From Coriolopsis trogii (lineage: Eukaryota > Basidiomycota > Agaricomycetes > Polyporales > Polyporaceae), in contig JAHYIO010000036.1 of assembly GCA_020543525.1 (NCBI GenBank), forward strand, positions 1 through 64,000: a stretch of 64,000 nucleotides of DNA, given 5' to 3'. The notes under the pieces were generated by a model, which saw nothing but the letters and a program-made list of their open reading frames with translations, made no database searches and was not told the DNA's origin. A program made the translations under genes and the position numbers. Below, in pieces: positions 9,156 to 21,789 of the stretch. Within the stretch, counting starts at the first letter, position 1; every line of letters starts with the position of its first letter.

Positions 9156-11592
9156 AATATGTCAACATCTCATGGAGCCACCCTGGATCAAGCCCCGCCT
9201 GCAAGTTTACGAAACGAATTACCGACCCTTCGCCGGACTCACTTGTCTCTGCTGCCATGGTCTGGTCCTTCTGCTGGCGCGCTCTGGTCCTTGGTCCTGG
9301 GCACCTCAAATCTTGTGTGCACTACTCAGCTCATCGATCCAGGAGTCTTGTTCCGGAGGCCTTCCCTTCTGCTCACTTGGGCTATCACGCTCCTATGCAG
9401 CGCGCGGATATTCTGGCATGTGGCTCTTTGGTCAGACTTCTCCCTTGGTCTATGGCGCTATTGGCTCCTCAATGCTTCGCATCCCCCTCCCCTTTCCTCT
9501 TGTACTCACTTACATTGTACTGGTTGGTCCCCGTCAAACTTATTGTTTGCGTCACATGGCACGGAGCGTTTATGCAGGCATGCACGCCGGGCCGTCAGTG
9601 ACTTGACGAGTTGACGTAGCTGGGTGATTCTGTAGTGTATGACAGTAATAGCTGTATGTAGTCCACCGTCCTGATAATACGATGAAAGTTGCCTATTATC
9701 TCACCCCGCTGAGCCCTGGCAAATGAGGGAATCGAGTACTAAGCAGGTCGCAATTGCTCTAGAATGCAACTAAGCTCCGGAATATTTGCATTCATTGCAA
9801 GGGGTACAACGATTAATCTCTCTGCATACGCGATGCAACCGCCTCACAATGTCATTGAAAGGAGCGCTATACGGAATCAAGAGGGTTGCACCCATTGTAC
9901 ACCTTGTGGCCATTTTACCGCCTTGCCATCCGATTGCATCTGCCTTGCATCGGGTTGCGATTTCCCGGGCGTTTCTGTGATGGACGTCCTCGCCTACGCC
10001 GTCTCTGTCACGCTCGGCCCCAACGATTCAACGGTGAGCACGTGACTCACGCCTCTTTCCGGACCGCACCCGTTACGTCGTCCTCGAGCAACCGATCCGT
10101 GGGCCCCAGGATTACAGACGGTGAGTTTCTCCCTCTCCCACGAGTCGTTGGGTCTTCTCCCTTTTAAAGACGAATCCCGGGCGACTGCAAACCTCTGGAA
10201 GAAGAGAGGGAGGCAGACGACCGGAGAACGGAACGAAGCCGTTCATACACAAACGGGGGCAAGGGGCAAACACGACATGTATACATTTGTATTTGCAAGC
10301 GAGAGTGCAAAGAGGGAGCGGTCACGAATACTGAAAGAATAAGGTAAGCGTAGCGGTGCGCACAAGAGTGTCATTCCTTCTGCTTTTTGCCCCAGTCAGT
10401 GGCGCGCAGTGGGTAGCCGGAGCATATATATGGGGTGAGAGGCGGTGCGTGATGTACTACCAGCTCGCCACTCGAGACAGACTCGCCTCCTCCCCGTAGC
10501 CCCCGTGTGCAAACCCCACCCGCGCCCCCAGACGCTAACATAGGATGGCAAAGTCGAGAGAGCACGGAACGCCAGCGTGCGCTGGACCTCATTCGACGGA
10601 AGAAGGGGGGGGGGATGGCGGGGAGCAAGACCCCTACAGAGATGTCTTCAATCGGAGGGAATTGAACGAGGTGCATAGGGCGAGGAGAGGTAGGGAAAGA
10701 GGGCACGAGAGGTGATGGTGAGTGTGCTCCTGCTTGCTCGCCCGTAGGACTCGCCTGTAGGAAGTTCTCTGAACGAGCCCCACGGACCTAGCGGTCTAGG
10801 TACAGTCCCCGCAGCGCAGGCTCTATGCCACAAGCTTACGCTCTTCTGGGCAGCAGAGAACGAACGGCCACGCACCATTGAGATACACGACGGCCATGGG
10901 AAAACGACGCGAGGCATGAGCCTGGCAAGCCTCCGCTGAAGAGTTTTCTACTCCTTCGCATTCCCCCACCGAGTCTCGCAATATGACCTCTCCGAGGCGG
11001 ATATCGCTGGAGTGTGTAATCCTCTCGATGCGAGCCAGTCGCGAAGAATACAATGGCGGCAGCGATTGCGAGCCAGCCGTACGGCGTCGATGAACGACCG
11101 TGGGTGTACCGGCGGACCCGGTCTTGTCGGGGTATGCGGAAGAACGCTTCGCAGGCAAGGCTCAGTGTGCATGCCCACTCGAAGACGGCCCTTTCAAACG
11201 GCGACGCTGTGAATCAACCTGTCAAGGATTCACTCAGGCAAGCATGCGTCTAGATATCCCTTCTTGAGAAGGAGGTGTACTTATCCCTGTTGAACATTGC
11301 GTTGCATTGATAACAAGTGTTGGCCGTCACCATTGAAATTCTTCGCAGCTTCTGCGGTCAGTGTTGACGAAAAAGGAGGCGTGTTCCATTCACATACGCG
11401 GGGATCACGGCACTCACGCTGTGGTTTTTAAGGTTTGTTAACGTTTCGGTCCCTATACGTTGTTAGCCAAGCTCGTCACGTAGCGCCGAAAGCATACATT
11501 CTCCGCGGCCGCGTTGTCCAGAACCAGCACGACTCACCTTCCTTCACGGCTGGGTGTGACCATCCATGGTCGAACCTCTTGGCGCATTTTGG
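9156..11592. other. Long intergenic region, no supported gene
   Basis: Several frames of 60-144 codons overlap one another without domain or splice support. A TATA-like CATATATATGG lies near 10424 and a G-tract near 10606. Low-level coding may be hidden at 9159-9614, but I could not build a model. Confidence 0.4.
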
Positions 11593-11593
11593 G

Positions 11594-11601
11594 TATATAT
11601 A
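11594..11601 (+). promoter_or_regulatory. Probable TATA element of the 11793 gene
   Basis: TATATATA lies about 195 bp upstream of the start codon of the secreted protein gene, in GC-rich surroundings. The placement is plausible but not proven. Confidence 0.4.
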
Positions 11602-11792
11602 CCACTCTCCAAGAGCGAGAAAGGGCAGCCGTGCTCCTTCGTTCATTGCCACAGTACTCAGGGTACCGGAAACCCTCTTCGTCTTCGCTCTCAAAGCCCA
11701 GTCGCTTGCCTATCCCTTTCGCCAGCAGCCAGCTCGCACTCCTTAGCCACTCCTCTCTCTACGCCGCCTTTCCTTTCAGCCCCTCAGCCAAC

Positions 11793-12645
11793 ATGGTTCG
11801 CATCTTCGGCTTCGCTGCTCTCGTTCTCTCCGTCCTTGCCACCTCGGTGTTGGCTCTCCCGACGTACGTTTGCTCCATGAGGTCGAGATTGGATTGCGAC
11901 TGATGCACGCACAGAGTCAACGCACCGGGCGCCTTGGCGTTGCGCACCGACATCAACACCGCTGTCAGCAGCTCCGCGGCTCCTGCTGTCAACAGTGATG
12001 CCAGCTCCGCTGACGTGTCAAAGGCGTCGTCGACGAAAGTCAGCCGGACCTTTGTGAACCTGGGCGGCCTGAGGTCGCACTCTAGCAACATCCTGCGCTC
12101 CATCAGCGGCAGGATCTCCAGCAACTGGTGCGTGCTGTCGCCCGTCCTCTCGTGCCGTTCCCGTAACTGAAGCTCGTTCCGCAGGCGTTCGAACCAGGGC
12201 GAAATCGTTGTCGTCCAGAACATCGTCAAGAGCTTGATCCTGTCTGGCCTCCAGGGCGGGTTCAACAACCGCAACAACATCATGTGAGTTCAGCTTCCGC
12301 TGTCATGATACGGGACCGCGGCGACTGACCGGGTCTCGACGACGCAGCGACCTCAACGACATCCAGCTCGTTCTCAGCCAGCTCAACTCCTTCGGCTTTA
12401 ACAACATGTGAGTATCCCCGCCGCCGCCACCGTCCTCGGATGTCGGCCGGTACTGACCGACAACCCTTTGCAGCGACGTGTCGTTCATCGAGGACGTCAT
12501 CGAGCAGCAGATCTTCGAGCAGGACGTGGAGGAGATCATCCTTGAGATGCTCGAGCAGGTCCTCGAGCTCTTTGATGTCGCCGGGTTCGAGGGCCTCTCG
12601 AAAATCGAGCACTTTGAGAACAGCATTGAGATCGTCAGCTTCTGA
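11793..12645 (+). CDS. Small secreted protein, function unknown
   Basis: Five exons (11793-11863, 11915-12127, 12185-12283, 12348-12407, 12474-12645) give 204 residues with phase closing exactly. Residues 1-22 (MVRIFGFAALVLSVLATSVL) form a clear signal peptide ending near ALPT. The mature part starts with a Ser/Ala-rich region and continues with asparagine-rich helices. Exons 3 and 4 both end in AACAACAT before GTGAGT and both continue with C-GAC, giving NNI-D at both junctions, which suggests an old exon duplication. The C-terminus is acidic (DVSFIEDVIEQQIFEQDVEE). No cysteine pattern or enzyme motif is seen. It is likely one of the many Agaricomycete secreted proteins without a known role. 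Confidence 0.75.
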
Positions 12646-13532
12646 ACGTGGTCGTGGCTTTGCTCATGCCCGATGACGAACGGCAGTGATGACGGCGAGG
12701 GACTTTTTGCTTCTCGGACTTGGGACTATGTAGACGGACATTTGTTGGCTTGCTTCGCATTGGGTTCAAGCACATGCTTTTGGGTCACCCCGTGATTTGA
12801 CGGAGGAAATCTCGTGGCAATTTGGGGCAATAGATGTATAAGGTTGGACAGGGACCGAGGCCCTCGCATCACCCGCGGCCCCAACGTCCCGTCAAGTGAA
12901 TCATCGTCCTCCCGGGCTAAGTCGTCGCTTACTTATCATCATGTCTTTCATACCACGTCTCGTTTGACCGACTCGAGCGTGTACTCGGACGACTTAATCC
13001 GCGCATCTCGGTGACACTCTCGGACAACGCGTCGGTCTAACCCCCCTTCAAGACTTTGTCAGTAGCGAGGACGACGATTCTGACAGCGATGACGATTCAG
13101 TGCCTGCGATTAGGCGTGTTGAGTCGCCCGAGTCGACGTTGGAACTCGACGCGCCGCAACCGACACCAGGTACCGCGTGGTCTCACCCAGTGAGCACACT
13201 TGAATTTGCCTTGGGCAGGTGCCATCCACATTTGACCGGCTGCCAACTGGGGTCACCTCCCAAAGCAAGGATATAAAAATGTTAGAGTCGCCTGAACAGC
13301 AATTTCGACCTGCGACTTGCGACGTTCGACCTCGATACTCGGCGCCGCTTCATGTCTCGCGCCTCTCCCGTTCTCTCCCGCTCTTCCTCTCCTGCTCCTC
13401 TCGTGTCCTCTCGTGCACGTTCGGCGGACTCGCCCTCGCATTGTCAGTCCCCGGGACAGACTCGTCAACGCAGCGGGATGATATAGTACAGCATGCAACG
13501 TCAACTCGGGATGCCCTCTAAACGCAACTCCT
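12646..13532. other. Intergenic, convergent 3' ends; no gene seen
   Basis: The region lies between the ends of two convergent genes. A short acidic reading (SSEDDDSDSDDDS near 13059-13098) looks coding-like but has no supported start, stop or splice context. Confidence 0.4.
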
Positions 13533-14502
13533 TCACCATGGGACCCGTTCGCCCTTGAAGTTGAAGAACGAGCCAGAGTCCTCGTGCTTGAGGCCTCCAA
13601 TCACCTTCAGGACGCCCTCGACGCCGACCGAGACCGGAAGCTGGGCTCCCTCGCCCCCCAAGTCTGCAGAAAGCAAGAGAACGTTCAGCGATCTTCCGTC
13701 TTCAGCATAGAACAGGCTACCGACCGGTCTTGAGCCATCCGGGACACATCGAAATGACGGTGAGGTCGCGTTTCTCCTTCGCTTGCTTGTATGTCTTTGG
13801 CGCGAAGGGTCAGCACGACCGTCCAGCGGGGCCACCAAGCGCGCACTCACCAACATGTTCAACGCCGTCTTCGAGATCGCGTACGACCCCCCGTACGGTC
13901 CAAAGTCTGATCCGATACTGCCAACTGTGCTCGTGATGTTGACGATCGTCTTCATCTTGCTCTTCTCCACCAATCCGACCAACGCCTGCGTGATGAACGC
14001 CGGGCCGGCGACGTTCGTGAGGAAGTTCTGCTGCATGCTCTCCATATCCATGGTGAACGCTGTGGCATGGCCTCCGATAGCCTACGCCGCCGGCACGTCC
14101 GAGACACGAGTGATCAGTGCGAGACCGACGCAGTGAATGATGAGAGAACTCACGATGCCGGCGTTGTTGATGAGATAATCGATGCCCTTTTCTCCGACGA
14201 TGGACGCGACCTCCTTCGCGCATGCATCGATGGACGCCTTGTCCGTGACGTCGAGAGCGACGACATGCAGCTTGCCCTCCGCCGCTCCTCGGAGCGCTTG
14301 CAAGGCATCCGCCTTCGATGGACTCCTGCACGAGGCGATCACCGTGTTCGAGGGCGACTGGAGCAGCTGCCTCACCATCTCCAGGCCGATACCTCTGCTT
14401 GCGCTGGTAACAGGAGATCAGATCGCATACACATCCCAATACAGAATACGCGGCGGTCACTTACCCTGTGATGAGCCATACAAATTCGTTGGACGTGGCC
14501 AT
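13533..14502 (-). CDS. Short-chain dehydrogenase/reductase, copy 1 (236 aa)
   Basis: Exons on the minus strand are 14502-14465, 14403-14154, 14081-13851, 13785-13725 and 13663-13533, giving 236 residues. The N-terminus has the SDR cofactor motif TGASRGIG. NNAG appears at the end of exon 2. The catalytic triad is visible as the Ser in NITSTVGSIGSD and the YAISK motif (Tyr and Lys). The tail is CPGWLKTDLGG then FFNFKGERVPW. The family acts as a cytosolic NAD(P)(H)-dependent carbonyl or alcohol reductase, resembling the fungal C-factor/sniffer-like SDRs; the substrate cannot be told. Copy 2 at 24535 has identical exon sizes. A TATA-like GTATATTA lies about 60 bp upstream. Confidence 0.92.
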
Positions 14503-15366
14503 GTTGTAGATAGTGCGGAAACTGTGAGCGGGTTGAATGTGCGGGACGAACAAACGGTCCTAATATACTGGAGACGTGGGAGCAAAAGCCGCCCCAAGTC
14601 AGCAACATCTATCCCGGGAGTGTGCTAGATGTGGGAGTGACAGTTCATCAGATTGTATGACGAGAGGTGTACCGCGAAACCGCATGAAGAGCAGCCTAAG
14701 CGGAACGGAAAACCCAGTGAATATCACGACGTGCATGGGGCAAAAAAACAGGCCGTACACGTCCACAGATGCCGGTGCGTACGTATACCACGACCGTAGT
14801 CATTCTCCTCGATGCCGATCGGACCCGAATGTATGGTCTTGTCCTGTCAATACATTGCTCTGAGCACTACATACGTTGTGGGCAGTGTTGCAGCTGGTCA
14901 GCAAAACGACCGAATGATGCGAACGCCAGGATTTGGGCGCGGCTGACAAAATACTAGACACCTGTCAGGCACATCAAAAGCGAATGTGCGATGGAAAAGA
15001 CTCACTAAGTACGTCTACCTTGCGCAGAGAATAGGGGCGCATCACGCTATTGCAAATAAGCAGCACGACCGACGGCCCAGCGAGCCCGAGAATGGGAGAC
15101 GCTCAATGGCATGAGCACTCGAGCATTCACGCACGAGGCTGAGCAGGGATGATTATTGAATTGCATGCAGACAGTAGCACATGATGCGGCACAAAGTACG
15201 ATGATTAGCGTAAGGGATAAGATGCAGATGATAGCGAACTTTTGCAGATGCCCTTCTGGCGGAACACGAAACGCAGAGCACCAAGCCCGACACGTTTCCT
15301 TCCTTCCTCTCCCACCACCCGCGTCGAACCCAACTTGTCGAAAGCGACGAAAAGCATCAAACGCGT
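14503..15366. other. Intergenic between SDR copy 1 and HSP10
   Basis: It contains the SDR promoter at the left and the 3' flank of HSP10 at the right. I see no coding unit or repeat. Confidence 0.5.
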
Positions 15367-15869
15367 TCACTCCTGGATCTTCGCGAGGATCTCAGAGTCC
15401 CGGTACAAGTAGTACTCCTGCACACCCGCGTCAGCAACCGACCCAGACAGCACACGCAACGCACACGACTCACCTCCTCGCCAACCTTGATAGGGCTGCC
15501 TCCCCAGCCAGGGAGGAGGACCCTATCGCCCGCCTTGACGCTCATAGGCTGCGTCTTGCCCTCCTGGGTGAGCGCGCCAGGGCCGACGGCGATGACGGTC
15601 GCCTCCGGCAGCGGGTTGTTTGTTGATGACGAGGGGAGGAAGATGCCGCTTGCGGTTTTCTGCAACGGGCGCACACAGACGTGTCAGCCATGGCGACGCG
15701 CGGCGAGGGGAGTACGTACCGTCTCTGGCTTGTAGCGTTGTACGAGGACGCGGTCGAAGAGAGGGACGACGGACTTGATGGACTTGAACGTGGCGCGAGC
15801 AACAGAAGCCTGGCAGAGTCGGAGGTGAGCAAGCGTGCAAGAAATGGAGCACAGAGCGTGCACAGACCA
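15367..15869 (-). CDS. HSP10: 10-kDa heat shock protein, mitochondrial co-chaperonin (GroES family)
   Basis: Exons 15869-15867, 15809-15720, 15659-15474 and 15417-15367 give 109 residues, the normal family length. Recognisable segments are SVVPLFDRVLVQRYKPET, the mobile loop KTASGIFLPSSS, VIAVGPGA, KAGDRVLLPGWGG and a tail containing YLYRDSEILAKIQE. It caps the Hsp60 chamber in the mitochondrial matrix during ATP-driven folding. The first coding exon is only the ATG, with a GTCTGT donor directly after it. That start is chosen because it joins in frame to ASVARATFKSIK, a typical targeting-like start. A different upstream start remains possible. Confidence 0.93.
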
Positions 15870-16351
15870 TTTGTGCGACGAGGAAGAGGGGCGGGACGAC
15901 GAGGAGGGTGTAGTGAGAGTACGGAGCGTGTCAGAGTACCTGAAGCGCCCGATGACCGGACTTGGACTTTTCACTCGCTTTGTTTGTCCGGACCAAACAA
16001 CGGCCGAGAACTGTCTCGAATCTCGCCGCGCTGCACACAACACGACGATGACGAAAAGGATGGTATAGGATGTGTGTAAACTAATACATTGCAATGAGCA
16101 CGCGACATCGTCACTAACAGAGCTGGAGGAGACACGGAAAGAAAGGGAGGCTAACGGATGTGTGTATGTACCAGAGCAGCAACCACGACCAGACGGCGAT
16201 GGACAAAGTCGGTATCTGTGGACATCGGACGCACTCGCGTCCCTGTACGTCTATCGCGGGACCAGGAGAGGGAAGAGGGCCATTTGTGCAGGTATGTGCC
16301 GTATGCGAACATGACAACGTCGAGGGTGTCGATGACAGCGCGGTGAACCCT
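15870..16351. other. Intergenic, HSP10 promoter side
   Basis: The region lies between the HSP10 start and the SamB/Mub1 stop codon. It contains nothing I can name. Heat-shock elements may be present but I did not find a clear NGAAN array. Confidence 0.4.
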
Positions 16352-19300
16352 TCAATCGACCATCATGTCCTCATCTTCGCGCGACGGGCCCGCCGTCTGA
16401 CCGCCCTCTCCCACACCCGCACCCTCGCCCTCGCCCTCGCCCTCGCCCTCTTGACGAGACGGGTCCGGTGCAAGCGCGAGCTGCCGAGCGAGCATCCGCC
16501 GCGAAAGGTCTTGCGGGTCGATGACTCCTTCCGGCCACTGTCCACGAGCAGGAGGCGGGTTCCCCGGACGGTACATCCACGTCCCGTCCACAAGCGCACC
16601 TGTAGGCGGATCCGCAGACGCCGTCTCAGCAACAGGGGGCGTCGTCGTCGTCGTCGAGCCAGCACTTGAACCAGCACCCGACTCAGAGGCGATCGCAGCA
16701 GCAGCCGCGAGGTGTCTGGCCATCTCTGCCGCCGTCACCGCCGTTGCCGTCCCACTCGCCGTGATGTGGACCGTCATCGGCGCCCCCGGCGGCGGGGGTG
16801 CCCGCGTAGCAGCAGCCTCCTGCGTCATCCGCGCCTCAGCAGCGATCGCCCTCGCCTGTCGCTCCCGCTCTCTCGCCTCTCTCCTCTCCTCTCTCCTCTC
16901 CGCTCTCGCCGTCGCCGTCGCGCCGCCCTGTCCTCCACCGGCTCCAGCACCGCCATTCGCACCCGGCGCGGCCCCATGTCCACTCCCCCCTCCCCGCGAG
17001 CCTTCGCCGTTCATATGGTGGTGGTGATGCTCCCCGTCCTCCTCCGGGTCCTTTGCGCTACACCAGAACCGGTGGCCTTCGCTCCACGCGGTGCTCTGGC
17101 ATTCCTTCCCACAATACTTGGCTTTCCGACACCGCCGACACTTTGCAAACTCGCGCGGGAACCGCTCCCATTTCCCACACAGCACTTTGCAAACCACACA
17201 CCCCGTCAGTACGGATTCACGCACCGCGTGCACCGCTCAAGCAGAACAGGACACTCACTGTTTGCGCACTGCCGGATGCCACCTCGGCTGTCGTCCTTCC
17301 GGCACGCATTCCGCATGATGACACCCGCCCAGTACTGGATCTCTGGCGGCAAGCTCGGAGGCGGGTTCGCCGACTCGAGTTCCGACGAGCTGTGCCGATA
17401 CGTGAACCTCTCCACGAGCGCAAACACGTTCGTCATCCGAGGTGGGGTCGTATTCGCGCCTGGCGTAGCTGCCACACTCGACGACGAGCTCGACGCGTTC
17501 GCAGAGGCCGAGGACGACGCCGCGGACGACGCCCGCTCCTTCTCCTTCCCACGCCCCGTCGCGCTGTTGAACACCTTCATGATCGGGTTCACGTCCCTCG
17601 CAGTCGCAGCTGGTGCCGAGCTTGGGGGAATGGGCGCGCTCGTACTTGAGGCTGGCTTGGAAGACGCAGAAGACGAAGAGGCATGCGCGCCGGATGACGA
17701 TGGCGTATACCGGCCCTCGTTCGACATTTGTAACGTCGCAGGATGGAAGCTCGGCCGGGGCTTGTAGAACGCCTGCCGACAGTGCGGATACTTGCTGAGG
17801 TACGCAAGCAACTGCAGGCTGAGCAACACATCCTCGTCGCGGTACGGCCCTGCGTCGATTTCACGTGGGTGATGGTGATGGTGGTGATGGTGGCTCGGGG
17901 TAGCGGCGACGCCGTTTGCAGCAGTTCCAGTGTTCCCAGCGCGGATGGTGTTCTGCCTCGCCGGGGTCGCATCCCCCGCACGACCACCAGGCGTCTCGGC
18001 CGCAGCGGGCGTGAGGAACGCTCCCGCCGTGGCCCTCCCAGCTGTCATCGGAAGGTTAGTAGTGCCTGCGCGAGGTGTTCTCTCGCCCGCTCCTGCATGT
18101 GCGTCAGCGACCGCTCGCCCGGGAGGTCCGTCCAGCGCACCAGGGGCTCCAGGGGGTGCGCCCATCGCAAAATCGTCGTTCGTCTCGAGCGACACGATCC
18201 CGTCCTCGACTCCGACTCCAGGTACGACACCCTCGTCGTTGATGATGATATGCGCGTCCGACGGAAGGTCGATGTTTCCAGGGGCTGCAGGTGCAGCGGC
18301 ATCGGACACGATACCGACAGCCCGCCGGGAGCGCGTTGCACGGATCGTTCCGGTATCCGACGGTTGACGTTCCGGAGAGGGCGAGGGTGCATCACCGTCA
18401 CGACTGGCGTCCATGTCCACATCTCCATCATCCTCCGTCTCCGTCTCTGGTCTCGAATTGGCGGCGGAGGTCGAGGTCGATGGGCCAGCCGAGGCGGGAG
18501 GGACGTTGAGGCGAGATCGATGTGGTCGTCGCGTGGTGTTGGCAGGTTGATCCCACACGGGCCGTGCGATAATCGTCCCGCTGCGATCCCGCCCTGGAAC
18601 GACAACAGCGCCGGTGGGGGTATTGGATCCGTTTGGAGTCGCGTTCGTTGATGTGTCGGCGGAAGTGTCGGTATCCTGTGCGCGGGAAGCGCCGGGTATG
18701 GGCTGTTCGGTCTGCATGGGCTCCTAGAAGACGTGAGTGAGCTGGATGTGAGGATACGCGCGAAACGTAGACGCAGGCATCGCATCATGCTTGGACGCAT
18801 TTAAAATGCTTCCCAGTCAGATGGAATGTCACGGCCACTCCAAGCTGTGATGTCAAGCGCTGGAGAGCAGGGAGTGCGTGTCGAGGAAAGGCATGATTGA
18901 GACTTACCTCGCGTGAGGTGTCAGCACCGCTCGCGCTCTGGACAGAGACATCGGCCGGACGGATCGTCAGTCGTTCTGCGGCGAGCTGTCGCTCGAGGGC
19001 ACGAGCAATCGCCGCGGCCTGCTCGCGCTGCCTCATTTCGGACTGTGCTTGTCTCCTAGCCATCCGTTGTTCTCGGGTCTCCCTCGGCATGCCATTGGCA
19101 GCGACACTGGGGCCAACGGCGAAACCCTTTGAGGCGAGCCAGGCTTCGAGAATACATCCGACGACCTCGAGAGTGCCGGCCTGGACGACACGACTTCGGA
19201 TGGGCTCGCTGCCGCGTACGCCGATGTTGACGATGCATTGGAAGGCGAGAGAGAACCGGTAGGCAGCATGCTTGTCGTATGATTTGGGGATGAGAGTCGG

Positions 19301-19656
19301 TACAGGCTTGGGAGGGTGGGAGCCGGGTGGAGAGAGGCCGTAAAAGATGGCGGGATTCTCGGGGGGCGGGGGAGAGAGACAGAAATCGTGGAGGATGCGT
19401 ACAAGACGCTCTAGGCCGCCGTCCATGGTCATGATTTCTCGTATGCGGGGAGAGGTGGAGGTGAGATAGACGAGATGGGTGAGGGAGTTGAAGAGGGGGA
19501 GTGACGAGTTGGTGTCCAATGCTACAGATCGCACATTCAGTCTACGTTCCCGCACGCTCACCACGAAGGGGACTGACCTCGTCGGTCGTAAAGCTGAGAG
19601 GAAATGCAGACGCAAGCCCTGTTCTGGGCTGGGAACGCGAAGTTGGACTCCCGCAT
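16352..19656 (-). CDS. MUB1: MYND-type zinc finger protein SamB/Mub1
   Basis: Exons 19656-19578, 19521-18908, 18723-17259 and 17184-16352 give 996 residues. The N-terminal part (MRESNFAFPAQNRACVC, LDTNSSLPLFNSLTHL, YRFSLAFQCIVNIGVRGSEP) is the conserved armadillo-like region of SamB/Mub1. A long Ala/Pro/Ser-rich middle with a histidine run follows. After YWAGVIMRNACRKDDSRGG comes the MYND finger, with cysteines in QCAN, LCGKW, CRRCRKAKYCGKECQ and a final HRFWC. In yeast Mub1 works with the E3 ligase Ubr2 and E2 Rad6 to degrade Rpn4. In Aspergillus SamB affects septation and conidiophore form. The last finger intron splits the domain at QCAN/MLCGK. The C-terminal tail is low complexity (Gly/Glu repeats). 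Confidence 0.92.
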
Positions 19657-21789
19657 CGTGGCTCGTACGCGGGGTGGCGGGGCGGGAGTGGTGGAGAAGC
19701 CGTAGGCGATGTGCGGGCAGTGGAGGGGTAGACGTGCTGGGGGTCGTGTCCGTCGTGTCCGTCGACGTCGGCGCGGTCGATGTTGAAGGTCGTCTGCGGG
19801 AGACCGTGATCTGACTGATCCTTTGTTTGCCCCTGTTTGGCCACGGTGGCTATCCTCGTCCTCCGCCGTCCTCTTCCCTTGTCCTCTTCTGACCACCATC
19901 TCTTGTATGTCTTGCAGCCACAACAGACCGTCAAATGTGGCCAACTCGCGTCTTGATTACGTATTCCAAACGTGTAACCTGAACAATCACTCTCTGACAT
20001 ACCATACGAAGGTGTTGAACACAGGCGATAGATATTCGACGACACAGCGTACCGAGGCCTCAGCCGGGTAAGGTCCTCGGTGAACCCTTGTGGCTACTAC
20101 GATCGTCCATCTCTATGTCTAGCATAGCCGCGGCCCGCAGCGACCTACTTAACGAGCTCTGAATCCTGTCCTTGTGCGAGACACCCGTCAACTCACCTGT
20201 CCTTGCTTCACCGAATCCTCGCGGGCTTGCATCGTTAACGGGTCTCATGACCATATCTTCTCTCAGCACGAGGATTCGCAACTGTCTCACTGCAAGCCGG
20301 TTTCGAAGACGGGCAGCGGCGCACATGCCATTGGCGTGTATAGCTGGAACAACAGAGTATGCGGTCTGTATACAATTTCTTCACTCCATTACAAGCATCT
20401 CTGTTCCCGTGAGGTACGCGGAGGCAGCGACTAGAGAGCGCTCAAGCCTTCTGAAAATACCGAGTTCTCGCCCTAATATTCATCTTTAGCCTAGCCGCAC
20501 GGCCTCTGTCACGGCCCAGTAGGGAGCAATGGAGAGCCTATTATTCCAGCCCAAGAACTCGGGATACAAAGGCTAACCGGTGGGAACGACGAACACGAGA
20601 AGCCTGCCAAACGCCTCTCGAGAAGGTGCAACTGACAAGAACGACATAGGAAGGTCCTTCAGGCGTTGACGGTAAGGACATGCATGGGCAGGTAGGCGGT
20701 AGGAGGCGGCAGGTGACGATGCGGCAAGCGCAGAGAATGTACGCCACACGAACACAACAGCTCCCGGACGCTGGGGCGGCGGCAGCACGGCCGTGCGCAT
20801 GTTGCGACGACCTGGAGCTAACAATGGGTCAACGTTGCTGGCCAGGCGATGAGGACGCTCTCATGTTCTGTGCAGCATTCGGGTTGCGCACTGCGAATGT
20901 CGACGTGCCCTCTGCGTGTAGGTGCTTGTGTATGTTCAGGTTGGTGCTTGGCCGTCGTCAGTGGCTGAAGTCGCAACGGGCGATCGGACCGTATACCACC
21001 GTACGTGAACACAGCTGTGTGAGGATGTCATGGAATCAGAAGGTTCAGGAGACCTGCTGGTTCCTGGAATTTAGACATTCTCATGTTTCATTGCGGCTCC
21101 GAGCTCTGTTTTAATTTCTGCCTTGGGGGGTTGGGTCGGCTCCGGTCTATGCATGTTAGCGCATCGCGGGGTTACCATCGCCGACAGATCTGAAGCATCG
21201 ATGATGGCCCAAAGGTCAGCACACGCATCCGAATTAGTGCAAGACTTCTGGGAAACAAGGGCAGCCAGCGGTGAGTGCACAAACCAACGCGCACCGATCT
21301 CGATCTGAGGGCACGTCCTATGTGCATGCGCTCCTCGTCCTCGCCCTCGTGGCGGTCGTCCACGATGTCCTCTCCGCCGCGACTGTCCTGGTGCTCGTCG
21401 TCGGCTTTACCGCGGGTACCGTCGTCGGCTCTCATGTCCGTCGACGTCCCCAGTCGCGACTGGAGCATGGGGAGATTGCCGATGTGCTCGCAGCTGGTGT
21501 GGCCGCATGCACATTGAGCGCATGACGAAACGCTGATGGACTAGAGAGAGGCGAGATCAAAGGATATGAGAGCCATCAGGACGACGGCTGCGCTGGCTGG
21601 GGCCCCGCGTCTGTGCCTGGGTCAGACGACCTACTCCAGCCCGGTCCGCCACAAGGTCCAACAAAGTTCCCGAGTCTCTTGCCCGTATAAAACCCAGGAG
21701 AAATTGCCACAGGCCAGCTTTCCCCGGTTGCGGTCTCTGCTTCGCGCTTCTCATCCACCGACGCCGAGGAGTCCATCCACTCCAGCAAA
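19657..21789. other. Divergent intergenic region, no supported gene
   Basis: Over 2 kb lie between the divergent SamB/Mub1 and sugar transporter genes. Frames at 20060-20326 (minus) and 20680-21114 (plus) have no domain, no splice support and no partner exons. A TATA box (TATAAAA at 21684) and a CTGGGG CreA/Mig1-like site at 21597 belong to the transporter side. Confidence 0.5.
21684..21690 (+). promoter_or_regulatory. Probable TATA box of the sugar transporter gene
   Basis: TATAAAA lies 106 bp before the ATG in CCCGTATAAAACCCAGG. The upstream CTGGGG at 21597 fits the carbon-repressor consensus SYGGRG, but a six-base site proves little. Confidence 0.5.

Noticed and set aside
11759..12283. 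174-codon minus-strand frame
   Set aside because: Crosses introns of the secreted protein gene on the other strand, whose spliced model closes in phase and has a signal peptide.
16712..17767. 351-codon plus-strand frame
   Set aside because: Antisense shadow of the SamB/Mub1 exons; composition is Arg/Ser-rich as expected from GC-rich antisense, with no domain.
18724..18907. Open frame continuing through SamB/Mub1 intron 2
   Set aside because: The spliced product joins conserved N-terminal and middle regions in phase; the extension ends in a stop and has no similarity to the family.
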